Source of the DNA: Cladosporium sp. IMV 00045 | Lineage: Eukaryota; Ascomycota; Dothideomycetes; Cladosporiales; Cladosporiaceae | Length of the DNA: 64,000 bases | NCBI GenBank assembly: GCA_001931905.2 | Contig: MSJI02000775.1 | Coordinates: 1-64,000 of the forward strand | Direction of reading: 5' to 3' | Shown here: piece after piece, positions 33,854-46,151 of the stretch | Numbering within the stretch: position 1 is the first letter of the stretch | How the letters are laid out: the number at the start of each line of letters is the position of its first letter | Translations under genes and position numbers: made by a program | Notes under the pieces: model-generated | Databases searched by the model: none | The model's input: the letters and a program-made list of their open reading frames with translations, nothing else | What the model was told of the DNA's origin: nothing

Positions 33854-34420
33854 GATGATTTTCTTCTTCTGAAAGTTGTGGATGTGAGAGAAAAGTTGCT
33901 GATGTTGATGGGAAGGGTCGATCTGTGTGTCTGAGATGAGAACACTTCAGCTCGGCAGTGAGATGTATATATATAAGAACTGATAAATGAATGAAGCTTC
34001 GATTGGCAGTCATGGACAAGCAGACAGCAAGCAGCAACGACATGGGAACATAAAGAAAGATGAGGACTGACTGATTCGTTTTCGTATCCCCTGATGCACA
34101 CTCTATCATTGCCCTGTTTGCCCTCTCAAGGAAACAAAGGGGAACATGAGATCACACGAGGAGGAAAGGAACAACGTCGGTCTCAGAACGATTAGACAAA
34201 GCTAGAATCTGGCACTTTAATAAAGCTAGAAGCTAGCACTGTACTCTCATTTTCCGTGATGTCGGTTCCGATTCTTACTTCATCCTCCAAGCTCAATCCA
34301 TGCCTTATCTGCTTGTTTGCTACTCGATATCGTAGTCTCTGGCGGCTGCTGACACCTTGACATCAGTCCTGCCATAATCTCACGCTCCACTTCTCCGGAC
34401 ACATACAAGTGATACGGCGT
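33854..34420. other. Intergenic region between BTB genes, second copy
   Basis: 567 bases, 200 longer than in the first block, because the BTB2 coding end and its flank diverge here. It contains a TATATATATA-type stretch about 110 bases before BTB1 and a short direct repeat of an AAGCTAGAA-type word near 34199-34231. Confidence 0.4.
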
Positions 34421-35277
34421 TCATCGCAATTCGGCGCGACGCTCAGCCATTTCTAAAGCAATCAGCTGATAGCCGGAGTATCTTCCCTGCTTCCGGGCGA
34501 GCCGGGGTGTACATCTGTTCCATCCCAGTAGCTTGAGATTTAGGTCGGGCAAGTCGCACAGCAGCTTCTTGAAGGCCTCGTTTAAAAGGAAAGTCTCAAT
34601 GTGTCTCGCAATGATCGGCACAGCCAACTCCCACAGCGTACCATTGTGTGGATGTGCGTCGATGTCCCGTAGCATCTCGACGATTCTGTCGAGGGCAGGA
34701 ATGCCGTCCCCTTTGGGCTCATCCTGACACTCCCCGTAGAGCAAGTCATCGAACGCTCCTCGATCCTTCCAGAGCTTGAGGCTGCGTTCGCGCATTGAGG
34801 CGACGTTGTACTTGTCAGCCATGACGTACATGCGGAATAACAACAAAACGTTTTCGACACCGTCGTGTTTGTTGCGAAATTCCAAATGGTAGAGGTAGTG
34901 GATGAAATCGTAGAGTTCTTCCGGGTCGTCCTCAGGGAAATCGATGACACTCGCGCTGGATTCCTATCAATGCTGTCAGTAAACGTCTTCGCAAAATGAG
35001 CTACTCTGATCAGTTTCTTGCACACCTTGAAAGGGCCTATGAGCATTTTGCGAAAGTACTCGGATTGAGCATAGAGGATGTTCTTATGGACTTTGATTTC
35101 GCGCCCATGGCACGTAAGCGTGAGGTCGGAGAATGCGCTCGTTTTCAGAAGACTACGCTTCTGATTAGCTGGGTGATAGGTCTTGTGTGACGGGACTCGA
35201 CTGGTAACATACACTCCGAGCGGGGAGGTAGTATTTGTGGTGGATCCGCTCTCGTCGGAATCTGATGTGTCCGACAT
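34421..35277 (-). CDS. BTB/POZ domain protein 2, second copy, intact
   Basis: Exons 35277-35215, 35160-35026 and 34963-34421 give 246 residues. The first intron is 54 bases and happens to lack stops here, so an unspliced reading is also open. Splicing is supported by the first copy, where the same intron contains a stop. The BTB core has AFSDLTLTCHGREIKVHK and SEYFRKMLIGPFK; later come MYVMADKYNVASMRERS and IVEMLRDIDAHPHN. The C-terminus (KQGRYSGYQLIALEMAERRA) is unlike the tail of the first copy, so one copy's 3' end was replaced or shifted frame. An alternative start eight codons upstream exists at 35301. Confidence 0.82.
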
Positions 35278-36257
35278 GTTGGCGAAGGTGTTTTGCGTCA
35301 AGCACCACTCCTATGTTTGGTGTTGTTGATGAATGTTTGCAAAGTTGTAAGCTAGAGGAGCAGGTCAGTTGGAGAAATGAGCGATCGCAATTTAACGCTG
35401 TTTGGCAAGTCACATGCAAGCAGCTGATTGGAAAGACAAGAGAGTGAGGTCTGTTGTGCGCGGCGGGGAAGAGTGGTACTTGCAACTACGTCGCTCCGAT
35501 AAAGAGCTTATATCTAGTAGTAGCGAGATTCAAAATCTTGAGCATTGATAGCTTGTAACAACAGAAGAATGACATGTCCTCCTCCTGTCTTAGGTCAGCC
35601 AGGACATTCCTAGAATTGTCCGGACATACCTCCAATGCCGCAGAATCAAAGCAAGCATTTCTACGTAACCGCTCACAGTTTGAGGCGTGATTTGGCAAAA
35701 GAGTCCAGAGCAGGTAATCCTAGACGTACGACAACTGATTTCTTGGATATTCAATGAACAGACGAGTGATCCATCTTCGATGTAAGATTCCGCATTTCGA
35801 GCGGCGATGGATAGCACTGAGGTAAATGTCGACTGCTTGTGAGCAGTGAAGAGAGTTGATTGATGAAGACAGTGGTTCGGAAGATCGATGGAGTCACAGA
35901 AGAAAGAGGTGGTCCGAGAGCGCCCTGTCAGTCTAAACAAGCGAGCTGCGCAACACCCCAGTATTCCTGACCCTCTAGTTGCTGCTCTTTTACTCATGTT
36001 GGGGCACGTCCGGTCCTGCTGCAGCTTAGCTTCACAAATGCAATGCAATGCAATGCAGATGAACCCTGTAGCTGTATTCAGCCCCCCTGCTACCACGATG
36101 CCGAGTTTTCGTTGGCTCTTTGCAATTGCATTAATGCTTATGAAGCTTTTTTCCCTCCTGCTTATGACTTCGAACCTGTCTGTTCAATGCTTCAAGACAC
36201 CTCTGCCTGTCACCTGGCCTTACCATCCGTAAGAGAAGGCACGACAATACCGACGCC
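35278..36257. other. Divergent promoter region, BTB2 / P450, second copy
   Basis: 980 bases. The distal half (35480-35880) aligns poorly with the first block, while the ~350 bases before the P450 start are well conserved, including the TGCAA tandem near 36040. No supported gene. Confidence 0.4.
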
Positions 36258-37990
36258 ATGGCGAATATTCTTCCAGCCTTTTGCGTGTCTTTAGCCACCA
36301 TGATGGCGATATATACATTCGCAAGATGGCTTCGTGGCCAGGACACCAGCCATCTCCTGCCCCTTCCTCCAGGTCCCAAAGGCCTGCCGCTAATAGGCAA
36401 CTTGAGAGACTTGCCTCCCAATGACGTGCCAGAACACGAGCGCTGGCTTCCGTTCAAGGACCGCTATGGCCCTCTCAGCTCCATCACAGTCCCAGGCCAG
36501 ACGATGATCCTCATCCATGACAGAGAAGTGGCCGTCGAGCTGATGGAGAAGCGCGCGAACAGGTACTCCGAGAGGATGTATTTGAGATTTGGCAATGATA
36601 TGTGAGTACCGAGGCCGTTTTGTAGACCGCTTGATTTTGACGAGGGCATGAAATAGGTGCGGATGGGGAAACATCTTAGCAAGCCTGCCGTACGGCGCTT
36701 CTCATCGCCTGTATAGGAAGTATACCTACCGGCAGATCGGTACCAAGGCTGCCCTATCCAACTATCAGAGGCTGCAGGAAGGGGCTGTGGGCCGCTTCTT
36801 ATCGAGGCTTAGTCGTGATGACGGATCCAATCTGGTGCATCACCTAAACAGGTAGGCAGAAATGTGATGCTAGAAAGAAGGGTGATTGCTGAACCAGTCC
36901 TAGTGAGACCGCAGAAATCATTCTCGAGATCGTCTATGGGTACACGGTCGATGCTGAAGGAGGAGACCCGCTCCTCCACACAATCAACGAAGCCTTGAGA
37001 CAAGTCTCGGCCGCTTTTGTGCCTGGCAAGTGGGCGGTCGACATGTTTCCAGCGCTGGAATATATTCCAGATCGGTTCCCGGGCGCCGGGTTCAAGAAAA
37101 CCGCACGCTACTGGAGAGAGACACTCATGTACGTGATCAACGTCCCCTTCGAGCTGGTCAAGACTCAAATGTCGCTCGGCCATGCGCGGACCTCGTTCGT
37201 CTCCAAGTCCATCGAGCAAGCCCGTCATGAAGGCCAATTCGGGCCAGACGACGAACACGCGATCAAATGGGCCGCGGGTTCGATGTACGCTGCTGGCGCG
37301 GATACTTCCGTCTCGATCATGACTGCTTTCTTCTTAGCGATGAGCATGTTCCCAGACGTTCAAAAGAAAGCCCAAGAGGAAATTGAAAGAGTCGTTGGAA
37401 CGTCCCGACTCCCAACTTTTAGCGATCGCGAGAACCTGCCTTACATCAATGCCGTGGTGGAAGAAGCGCAACGGTGGCATCCCATTCTTCCCTTGGGACT
37501 GCCACACGTAGCTTCTCGCGAAGATTCGATAAACGGCTTCCGCATTCCGGCCGGTGCTATCCTTCTCCCCGCAGTTTGGTGGTTTACTCGAGATCCCGCA
37601 ACACACCACGAACCTGAGGAATTCAAGCCGGAGAGATTTCTTGAACCATACAACGAGCCTTCCGCGACGAATGTCATCTTTGGTTTTGGAAGGCGGATCT
37701 GTCCCGGGAAGACTTTGGCTGATGCGACGCTCTTCATGACTATTGCTCAATCGTTAGCAGCGCTGAGTATACAGAAGGCTGTGGATGAGAACGGCCAAGA
37801 GATAGTGCCAGATCATGTCTTCGGACACGGTATTATTGCCCTTCCTGGACCTTTCAAGACTAGGATTGCACCACGAAGCAAGAAGTACGAAGACCTGATC
37901 GAAAAGGCTGGGGAGCAGTTTGCTCTCAAGCAGAAAGGTGCTGAATCACTGAAGGATTTGGGGTCAAGCGGAGAGGATGGAGCCTGGTGA
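36258..37990 (+). CDS. Cytochrome P450 monooxygenase, second copy
   Basis: Exons 36258-36601, 36657-36851 and 36904-37990 have the same lengths as in the first copy and give 541 residues. Introns differ in sequence and by one base in length. All P450 motifs are kept: LPLPPGPKGLPLIGN, AGADTS, EAQR, FGFGRRICPGK. About 20 residues differ in the last ~330, several of them charge changes (KKTARYWRE for KQTARYWNQ, HHEPEE for HHKPEE, EIVPDHVFGHG for EIEPDHVFGNG). This is more change than in Nramp or the ketoacyl synthase of the same block, so selection on this enzyme is looser. The downstream SDR stop is 107 bases away instead of 182. Confidence 0.92.
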
Positions 37991-38097
37991 TAGCGTTGCA
38001 AGTCCTGAGGATGTCGATTTAACTTTCAAATAGCGTCTGTTTGACAGCTGTCGAATTTGCATTCATACGACCAACCCATTACGTACCAGCAGCCTCA

Positions 38098-38964
38098 TCA
38101 CTTTCCCTGCCTGTCGCCCAAATTCATTCCCTCCATCGTCTTCGTCGCCTCGTCCTTGTATTCTTCCCTCCAACGGCTCTGCGGCATGCGCTCGTAGACA
38201 ACGTCTCCCATAGTCCACATCATGCGCTTGCGGTCCGTCTCCCAGTCGACATCGTTGTCGGGACACATGACGTAGAATTTACCCTCGCCCATCTTCTTGT
38301 ACATATGGTCGGCCACTTGTTCAGCCGACCAGGCGCCATCCGGCTTTGTCGCCGTGCTGCCGCCACCAGTCATGCCGGTGAAAGTCCAGCCGGGCACGAG
38401 GAGGTGCACACTGGTTGCTGGGGATGATTTGGCAAGGTCGAATGAGAGGTGCTCAGTGGTTGTTTTGATAGCCGATTTGGACGCATTGTATGCCGGGTTG
38501 CCTGGAGGGTTTGTGATGCCTTGTTTCGAGCCCGTAATGACAATGGCTTTCGGGTCGGAAGAGTTCGACTCGAAGTGCGGAAAGAAAGTGTTGATGCCGT
38601 TGATGACGCCGAAGAAGTTCACGTCGAAGATCTTGTGAAAGTATGCCGAGTCTGTCCAATCCCCTTTTGCGCCTATGCCGGCGTTCAGGTGCAGGAAATC
38701 GAGCTTGGTGTGCGAGACTTGCAGATGAGATTGCAAGACAGCCCAGTCCTCGTGTCTGGCCACATCCATTGGGTGGGTTTCGAGGAAACCTTTAGTCGAG
38801 ATCTTTGATTTGGCCTCATTGAGGAGGGAGGCATTATTATCGACGAGATAGAGGTTCATGCCTTTCGAGGCGCATAGTTTGGCCACCGCGAGACCAACGC
38901 CTGAGGCGGCGCCAGTAATCAAGGCGTTCTTGCCAGATGAGAAGACTGCTGTAGGAGACGACAT
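38098..38964 (-). CDS. Short-chain dehydrogenase/reductase, second copy
   Basis: 288 residues, same length and start as the copy at 22403-23269. TGAASGVG, NAG, Ser146 and YNASK are all kept. Differences are few (for example KGFLETHPM for NASLEAHPM, FLHLNAG for FMHLNAG). Intact and apparently functional. Convergent with the P450 second copy. Confidence 0.92.
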   Translation of the reverse strand: MSSPTAVFSSGKNALITGAASGVGLAVAKLCASKGMNLYLVDNNASLLNEAKSKISTKGFLETHPMDVARHEDWAVLQSHLQVSHTKLDFLHLNAGIGAKGDWTDSAYFHKIFDVNFFGVINGINTFFPHFESNSSDPKAIVITGSKQGITNPPGNPAYNASKSAIKTTTEHLSFDLAKSSPATSVHLLVPGWTFTGMTGGGSTATKPDGAWSAEQVADHMYKKMGEGKFYVMCPDNDVDWETDRKRMMWTMGDVVYERMPQSRWREEYKDEATKTMEGMNLGDRQGK

Positions 38965-39491
38965 TTTATGGTATACTGGATTTTCAGATGAGGACTATTC
39001 CACTTTATTCATTCAGAGAAGAAATCGATCTGCTGCGTGCGTGTGATGTCGCTGTTATGGCAGCAGAATGACGTTGATATATGCTTAGGCGGCCTTGCTG
39101 AGGAAAGTTTGAAGCTACTCCACCGGCCATAAACACGGAGATAAGAAGAGCATTGGTAGAGAGCATCGGGGAGAGCACATGTCAAAGCGTGCTGCGAACA
39201 CTTCACCTCAGAACGGTAATGGTCTAATTTCGTATCTCAGATATATGCAAGTGACGTCCTTTGCCATGTTCAACAGGCATGTGGCTTGTAGGGAGAGACG
39301 CACGGGCGGGAAGGGCGAGAAATGGAGCAGCGTTGCTGGGCAACCTCTGCTAGCGTAAACAACAATCTGGAGAGCAACATTCACCTTCACACTCGACGCT
39401 AAAGACGAATGACCCAAGGCAGATCAAAAGCATACATTGACTTGTATAGCTTGGTTCCTCGAGATAGATATATACTAACCGACAGCTCAGC
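38965..39491. other. Divergent promoter region, SDR / Rid1-like, second copy
   Basis: 527 bases, nearly identical to 23270-23797, more so than most introns in the block. No gene seen. Confidence 0.4.
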
Positions 39492-42222
39492 ATGGCCGCG
39501 ATTTCAGATCAACATGGTCAAACAAAAGTCGAGGGGCGTCCCCAGCAACAGCAACAACAGCAACCACAACACCGCCGCAACAAGTCCTCCAAGTTTCTCA
39601 AGTCGTTGGTCTCTTCCAAGTCTCGCCCGGTTTCTCCTGAAACCACTCCATCAAGCTCAGCACATGTAGTGCAGGCCACCGGCCGAACACAAACCGTCCC
39701 TCTACTTCCACCAGACCACCCACACGCTTCCACTTCTCGAGTCCTCGGCGAGCGACAATCTAATGTGCAGTCTCCGCCCGCCTCGCCATCCAAAAGAGGA
39801 GACAAGTCCACTGCCACAGGCAGGTACCGATCACGTTCTCCCACCAAGCCCGAGAACAACCTGCCAAAGAAGACAAAATCCACAACCAGCTTGTCTGCTA
39901 TGTTCGGCAAGATAAACCGCTCCAGTCGCGATCTTACTTCCTACGCACCTCAAGTACAGCAGTTTCAGGGACAAGAGAAGGAAAACACCACACCGCCGGA
40001 TTCGGCAGTTGATCCAGTGGACACTCCAATCTGGGCACAATTCGTGTCTCCAAGCAGCAACAACTTGCCAGAGTCGGAAGAAGGAAGGAACTCATCTACC
40101 ATAAAAGAAGAGATCTCCCGATACACCCCTCAAGACTACTTCCCCGGCAAGCAACGGAACTTCAACGGTGGAACCACAGACCAGCCCAGTCTGAGACCGA
40201 CCATGAGAAGTCGTCCGCAAAGCACGGTGATAACTCCCACCGACGGCTTTATGGGAGGTCTCGGGCGCAAAGTCAGCAACGCAAGAGCGAGCATAGACAC
40301 ACGAAGGTCCGAAGACAGTTCTGGTAGAATGAGCAAAGAGGATTTCCAGCGTGCTTCGGTTGAGAGACCGAAGCTGCTACACCGCCATTCAGATCGCCAG
40401 GTCAGTGGCAGCAGTGCCGAGCAGCCGGCTCCCAAAGAAAGACTCACTATCTCGAAGAGAGGCACAAGAGTCATGGCTGCCGTGGCTGCTCTCCAAGGCA
40501 AGGCTAAAGGCACGCCTGTCAAAGAGGAGGCTGTACTCGACGAAAGGACCGTGGATGCGGAGTTCGAGGCCGTTCTGGCTTCTCGAAATGTGCCAGAGGC
40601 GATGAGGGAAAGGATGAGGACGTTGACCCTCAGAGTCAAGGCGGACTTCGTGAGGCAAGATCAAGGCGCTTCGAAGAATGCGGACGGATCCGCTGCTCAA
40701 ACACCTGCAGCAGCGGCAACCCAAGACGAGGCGGAGCAAAGACAACAGATCGAAGACGACCCCAAGATGTCTAAACGATCAAGAAGTCGGACTTTTACCT
40801 TCTCCAAAGGCGACAAGAAGGGCAGTGACAGATCGCCATCGAAGAAGCCTCGTTCCAGGAGCAAGGGCCGTTCACTTGCTATCAACATCCCAATGGGTCG
40901 CTCGTCAACGGATCTGACCACACCTACAACGCCCACAGGCAGCTCGTGGGGAAGGAAACACGCTGCGCCAGCCGTTGGCGAGTATATCACATATTTGAAG
41001 AAGAACCAAGACCCAAGGCAAGTCGAAGTTGGAAGATTGCACAAATTGCGCATCTTGCTGCGCAATGAGACAGTGGCGTGGGTTGATGGCTTCATCTCTC
41101 AAGGCGGAATGGCAGAGGTGGTGGGCTTGCTGCACCGTCTCATGGACATTGAATGGCGAGAGGAGCATGAAGATCAGCTTTTGCATGAGACTTTGCTGTG
41201 CTTGAAGGGGCTGTGCACCACTGAAAGAGCATTGGCAGAACTTGCACAAGTTGCGGATCGTCTTTTCCCGGCCTTGTTTGGGATGCTCTTCGATCAGGAG
41301 AAGAAAGGACCGGCCGAGTACACCACTCGGACAATTATTGTGAATGTCCTTTGTGAGTATTGACGCCTCGCGGTGACCATGGGACCCTCAGCTAACGATC
41401 ATGACAGTCACATACCTTGCAGCTCCACTCAACTCTCCAGCCATCGAGCTGGAAGAGCGCGCTCGCAAGATTCTCACATATCTTGCCGAGCCCCAGAAGG
41501 CAGAGACCGATAGGCCTGTCGCTTTCGTATTGGGCATGCATGTACCTCGCCCCTACAAGTCTTGGTGCCAGGAAGTCTCGAATGTCACTAAGGAAGTCTT
41601 CTGGATCTTCCTGCACCACCTCAATGTCGTGCCACAACCCAAGCGCCCTGGCAGCGCTGGCTCGGACACAAACGCGCCACTCAGCGCAGAAGCATCCAAG
41701 GAGCGCGAGCGCACACTGGCAGCAACCTACACCCAGCGCCATTTCCCAGGTCTGAGGCCTCCTGTTCCTGCCGCACCGTACATTGGTGGCGTAGAATGGG
41801 ATGCAACGACGTATCTCGCTGCACACCTCGACCTGCTGAATGGCCTGATCGCCTCACTACCTACGGCTCCAGCCCGGAACCTTCTGCGTGAAGAGCTGCA
41901 GGCAAGTGGATTCGAAAAGACCATGGGCACCACGCTCCGCACCTGCAAGGAGAAATTCTACTCGGGCGTACACGACGGCCTGCGCGCCTGGGTCGCCGCC
42001 GCCGCCGAAGATGGATGGGAGACCAGGCTCGTCCGCGAGGGCCCTGCCCAGGAAGAGCAGGCCGCCAGGGCTAGGAGCGCGAGCCCGAATAAGAAGAACA
42101 AGAAGAAGGACGCGCCGCCTCAGCTGACAACTGAGGTGGGAGTCGAAGCCTTGCCGAGGCTGGATGTCGATCTCGGCGGGAAGAAGAGTAATGTCGATGA
42201 TGATGATGGATGGCTAGGATGA
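39492..42222 (+). CDS. rid1: Rid1-like formin GBD/FH3-type GTPase-binding protein, second copy
   Basis: Exons 39492-41352 and 41408-42222 (intron 41353-41407) give 891 residues, equal in length to the first copy. The GBD segment and FH3 part are unchanged apart from scattered substitutions. Differences concentrate in the disordered N-terminus and in the ASKERERT/ASAERKRT linker in exon 2. The intron sequence is clearly diverged while its flanking exons are conserved, which supports the splice model in both copies. Confidence 0.75.
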
Positions 42223-42653
42223 TTGATATGACCACATTTTGAATGTTTTTTTCTCAAATTTTCTTTGGGTGGCGTTTTTGTCGTTTTACTGGCATGGGAT
42301 GGGTTGGGAAGGAAATTGGGGATTGGGGATTGGGATTGGGCAAGGCATTTTCGTTTTTCTTTGAACCCTCTCATTATAACGGCAGTCACACAGTCTTCGT
42401 AACATGAAAAAAATTGCAACGAAGTTTTTTCTTTTTGATATTCATGTCAAGATTTACAATATTGAAAGATTCATGTCTCGTTTTCTTTCGGCGTTCAGGA
42501 TGTGTCGTTCGGCTGTGGTCGATGCTTTCTCCGCGAAAGTCGCAGCGCGGCCGATCTCTTAGACTTCTGCAGCGCCCTTTTGATAGGAATACAGCTTTCT
42601 AAACTCAATTCTATTGAACATATCATTGTTTTGAAAGTATTCCGATAGCTGTC
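42223..42653. other. Intergenic region with G-rich repeats, second copy
   Basis: 431 bases. G3-G4 tracts separated by ATT (42295-42340) are arranged differently from the first block, as expected for a slippage-prone repeat. No gene. Confidence 0.45.
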
Positions 42654-44050
42654 ATGCGAAGAGTAGTAGTAACAGGCCTCGGTGCCGTGACGCCGCTTGC
42701 AGCCGGCATCAAGCAAACATGGCGGAGGCTCATCGACTCCCAATCCGGCATCGTATCAACAACAACCAAAGGACCACAATTCGACTCGCTTCCCAGCCGC
42801 GTCGCCGGACTCGTCCCACAAGGCAGTCGAGATGACGGCCGCTGGCAAGCAAAAGACTGGCTGCCCGCCAGCGAGGAGCGGCAAATGGCTCTCTTCGCCC
42901 AGTACGCCGTGGCGTCTGCGCACGAAGCCCTGCAAGACGCCGGCTGGCATCCGACCAAGCAGGAGGATCTGGAGATGACGGGCGTCACGCTGGGCTCTGG
43001 GATTGGGAATCTCGACGAGGCTTATAATACTTCCGTTGCGTTTGACAAGGGCGGCTATCGTAAGGTTTCGCCCTTGTTCGTGCCCAGACTGCTCATCAAT
43101 CTGGCCGCTGGGCATGTTTCTATTCGATATGGCTTCAAAGGTCCGAATCACGCTGCTACTACTGCCTGCACGACTGGGTTGCACGCGATTGGCGATGCTT
43201 CGCGTATGATTGCCTTTGGGGATGCGAATGTTATGGTTGCTGGTGGAGCGGAGTCTTGCATTCATCCTCTTGCTATTGCTGGGTTCGCCAGAGCGAGGAG
43301 TCTGTCTACGGACTGGAATGATGAGCCTACCCTGTCTTCTCGCCCGTTCGATCGTCAGCGGGCTGGCTTTGTTATTGGCGAGGGTGCGGGTGTTGTCATT
43401 CTAGAGGTCAGTATATCATGATATCGTTTATCGCGCTGAAACACTACTAACGACGGTCTAGGAGCTGGAACATGCCAAAGCCCGTGGAGCCAAAATCTAC
43501 GCCGAAGTCAAGGGCTATGGTCTTTCTTCTGACGCTCACCACATGACAGCACCGCGTGAAAATGGCGAAGGCCCATATTTGGCTATGAGAAGCGCTTTGA
43601 GACACTCGAAGATTGAGCCACGAGCGGTAGACTATATCAACGCGCATGCCACTTCCACCGCTTTGGGTGATGCTTCTGAAAACCGAGCTATCAAGCGGTT
43701 GCTGCTTGAAGGTGAAGGCAAGAAGAAAGCGTCGGATATCAATGTGAGCAGCACTAAAGGTGCTGTGGGACATTTGTTAGGCGCTGCTGGTGCTGTCGAG
43801 GCTATCTTCACTATCATGGCCATCCGAGATGTGAGTTTTGCGTGACTCCATGTTTAGGGTGCATTTTCTGACGATACTCTAGGGCACCCTACCACCAACT
43901 CTCAATCTCGACCAGCCAGGCGATCCCCCAGAGGACTTCGACTGCAATTACGTGCCCAAAGTTGCCCAAGATCACGACGTAAAAGTGGCGCTGACCAACA
44001 GCTTCGGGTTTGGCGGCACGAACGCCAGTCTGTGTTTGGTGAAGTATTGA
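42654..44050 (+). CDS. CEM1: Mitochondrial 3-oxoacyl-[ACP] synthase (KAS, Cem1-like), second copy
   Basis: Exons 42654-43406, 43462-43830 and 43883-44050 have lengths identical to the first copy and give 429 residues with the same Cys-His-His triad ([24 protein letters not shown]). The second intron is 52 bases instead of 49. Only a few residues differ (such as [14 protein letters not shown] for [14 protein letters not shown]). Intact. Confidence 0.92.
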
Positions 44051-44088
44051 TAATTGCTAATATCATCGAACAATTTGAAAACACAGGA

Positions 44089-44125
44089 CGTTCGGCGAAT
44101 CTGCATCTCTTATCTTCGCCGAACG
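44089..44125. promoter_or_regulatory. Perfect 11-bp inverted repeat between KAS and NiCoT genes (second copy)
   Basis: Arms 44089-44099 and 44115-44125, same sequence and 15-base spacing as at 28401-28437, again 39 bases after the KAS stop. The loop differs by one base. Confidence 0.5.
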
Positions 44126-44330
44126 AAATGCCTTGCCCCGCACCCTTGAAGCTGGTATCCGCAGCCCCACCATGGGGCTTGATTTATGAGAAGGATTCCC
44201 TTTGCTCTTCATGACGATGCCCGAGGAGTAGTGATATAGCAAAAGCTTCTTTTGGAGAAGCCTTTCCCAAGCCACGGACTCGACGTTGGTGCTTTGACTA
44301 GCGAAGCACTTCGAGCTGAAGCATTTCTCC

Positions 44331-45626
44331 ATGGACAGCATGGACGGAGCAAAGCAACCACTGCTCAGACGCATGCGCAAGCAGGCGACTGCATACCATG
44401 AGCGGACTCCATACCTACGCCGTCTGCCCGGGCCTGCGATTGCGATAATCCTCCTCTTGGTCCTGGTCAACATCCTCGTCTGGATCGCCTGTGCAATCGT
44501 ACTGCACTTCCATACTTCCTTGGTCTCGACAGCCGTCCTAGCCTACACCCTCGGCCTCCGCCATGCCCTAGACGCCGACCACATATCCGCCATCGACCTG
44601 ATGACGCGCCGTCTCGTCGCCTCGGGGCAAAGACCAGTGACAGTCGGCACATTCTTCTCGCTCGGCCACAGCACGATAGTGTTCGTCACCGCCATCGTCG
44701 TCGCCGCCAGCTCCGCCGCCATCAGCGACCGCTTCGACTCCTTCGCCAACGTCGGCGGCATCATCGGCTCCTCCATCTCCTCCGCCTTCCTCATCATCCT
44801 CGGCGCCATGAACGCCTGGATCCTGTACAAACTCCTCCACTCCCTGCGCACCGCCATCCACTCCCCCCACGGCCACACCCAACCGGACTCCAGCACCCTC
44901 TTCACCGGCGGGGGATGCATGCTTCACCTCCTCAAAAAACTCTTCCACCTCATCGACCGGCCCTGGAAAATGTACCCGCTCGGCGTCCTCTTCGGCCTCG
45001 GCTTCGACACCTCCTCCGAAATCGCCCTGCTGGGCATCTCCTCCATCCAAGCCGCCCACGGCACTTCCATGTGGCTCATCCTGATTTTCCCCCTCCTCTT
45101 CACCGCCGCCATGTGCCTGCTGGACACCACCGACGGCGCCGCCATGATGAGCCTGTACAGCTCCGCGCGCCTGGCCAGCGACGCCATCGCGGTCCTGTAC
45201 TACCAGAGCGTGCTCACGGCCATCACCGTCGCGGTGGCGCTGGCCATCGGAACGCTGCAGTTGCTCAGCATGATTCTCGCGGTACGCCCGGAGTTGCACG
45301 GGCCTTTCTGGGACGGCGTGCAGGTTACGGGCGATCATTATGATGTTATCGGGGGCGCGGTTTGTGGCGCTTTTGTTGTTTTTGGCGGGTTGGCGTTTTG
45401 CTGCTATGGGGCTTGGAGGAGACGCGTGGATCGTTGGCGTTTGGTGCATGCGGCGCCGGGGGTGGAGGGGGAGGGATATGCGGATGAAGGGGAGGCGGAA
45501 GGGCGGGGAGGCGGTGCCGATGTTGGAGAGGCTGGGAAGGCTTTTGATGGGAGGGGTGGGAATGGGAAGGGAGGTGTTGTGGTGAGTGTGAGCGGAGAAG
45601 GGGTTAGTGCTGGTGGCAGATCTTGA
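44331..45626 (+). CDS. NiCoT-family nickel/cobalt transporter, second copy
   Basis: 431 residues from MDSMDGAKQPLL. The HX4DH motif (RHALDADHI), LGHSTIVF and LGFDTSSEI are kept and the membrane core is nearly identical to the first copy. The Gly/Glu-rich C-terminal tail is six residues longer and rearranged (EGEGYADEGEAEGRGGG). Upstream ATGs at 44172 and 44186 open very short reading frames that end before the main start; the first copy lacks both stops, so translation control may differ between copies. Confidence 0.92.
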   Translation: MDSMDGAKQPLLRRMRKQATAYHERTPYLRRLPGPAIAIILLLVLVNILVWIACAIVLHFHTSLVSTAVLAYTLGLRHALDADHISAIDLMTRRLVASGQRPVTVGTFFSLGHSTIVFVTAIVVAASSAAISDRFDSFANVGGIIGSSISSAFLIILGAMNAWILYKLLHSLRTAIHSPHGHTQPDSSTLFTGGGCMLHLLKKLFHLIDRPWKMYPLGVLFGLGFDTSSEIALLGISSIQAAHGTSMWLILIFPLLFTAAMCLLDTTDGAAMMSLYSSARLASDAIAVLYYQSVLTAITVAVALAIGTLQLLSMILAVRPELHGPFWDGVQVTGDHYDVIGGAVCGAFVVFGGLAFCCYGAWRRRVDRWRLVHAAPGVEGEGYADEGEAEGRGGGADVGEAGKAFDGRGGNGKGGVVVSVSGEGVSAGGRS

Positions 45627-46119
45627 GAAGATAGGAAGTTGGTAAAGAAGTCCTGAAAGCGTAAAGCAGCAAGGAAATGTAAAGAGAAATTTGGATTGAA
45701 AGTAGAGTAGAGGATCTCGCAACGGCAGCTTGATCAAACTGCGCCTGCTCGTGGTGTGGATTGTCTATATAATAAAAAGATCTAGCCGACGGGAAAAAGG
45801 ACATTGGATGGGAGATGTATTCCACAGACCGATGGTGATGGCAGAATTTGGATCTGTATAGGTATATATACAAAAGACACATAAAAAAGCAGCCTGGAAT
45901 CTCCTGGGCGTACTCAAAAAGATAAAGACAAAAAAACGTGACACCCTGGAAATGCCGCTGCGCAGTAATTTTTTGGTGAAGGACTGATGGCGTTGGTATT
46001 TCCCAGCCAGCCAGCCAAGCCTTCGAAAGATCAAAAACAGAAATGGTCGTTATCTCGTTTCCCTCGCGTCCATGCAAGTGGTCTGGGATGTGGGTTTTCC
46101 TCAGACATTGCAGGATGAT

Positions 46120-46151
<32 letters not shown>

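Noticed and set aside
44568..45737. 389-codon minus-strand ORF over NiCoT
   Set aside because: Antisense to a transporter with clear family motifs; the first copy does not keep it as one ORF.
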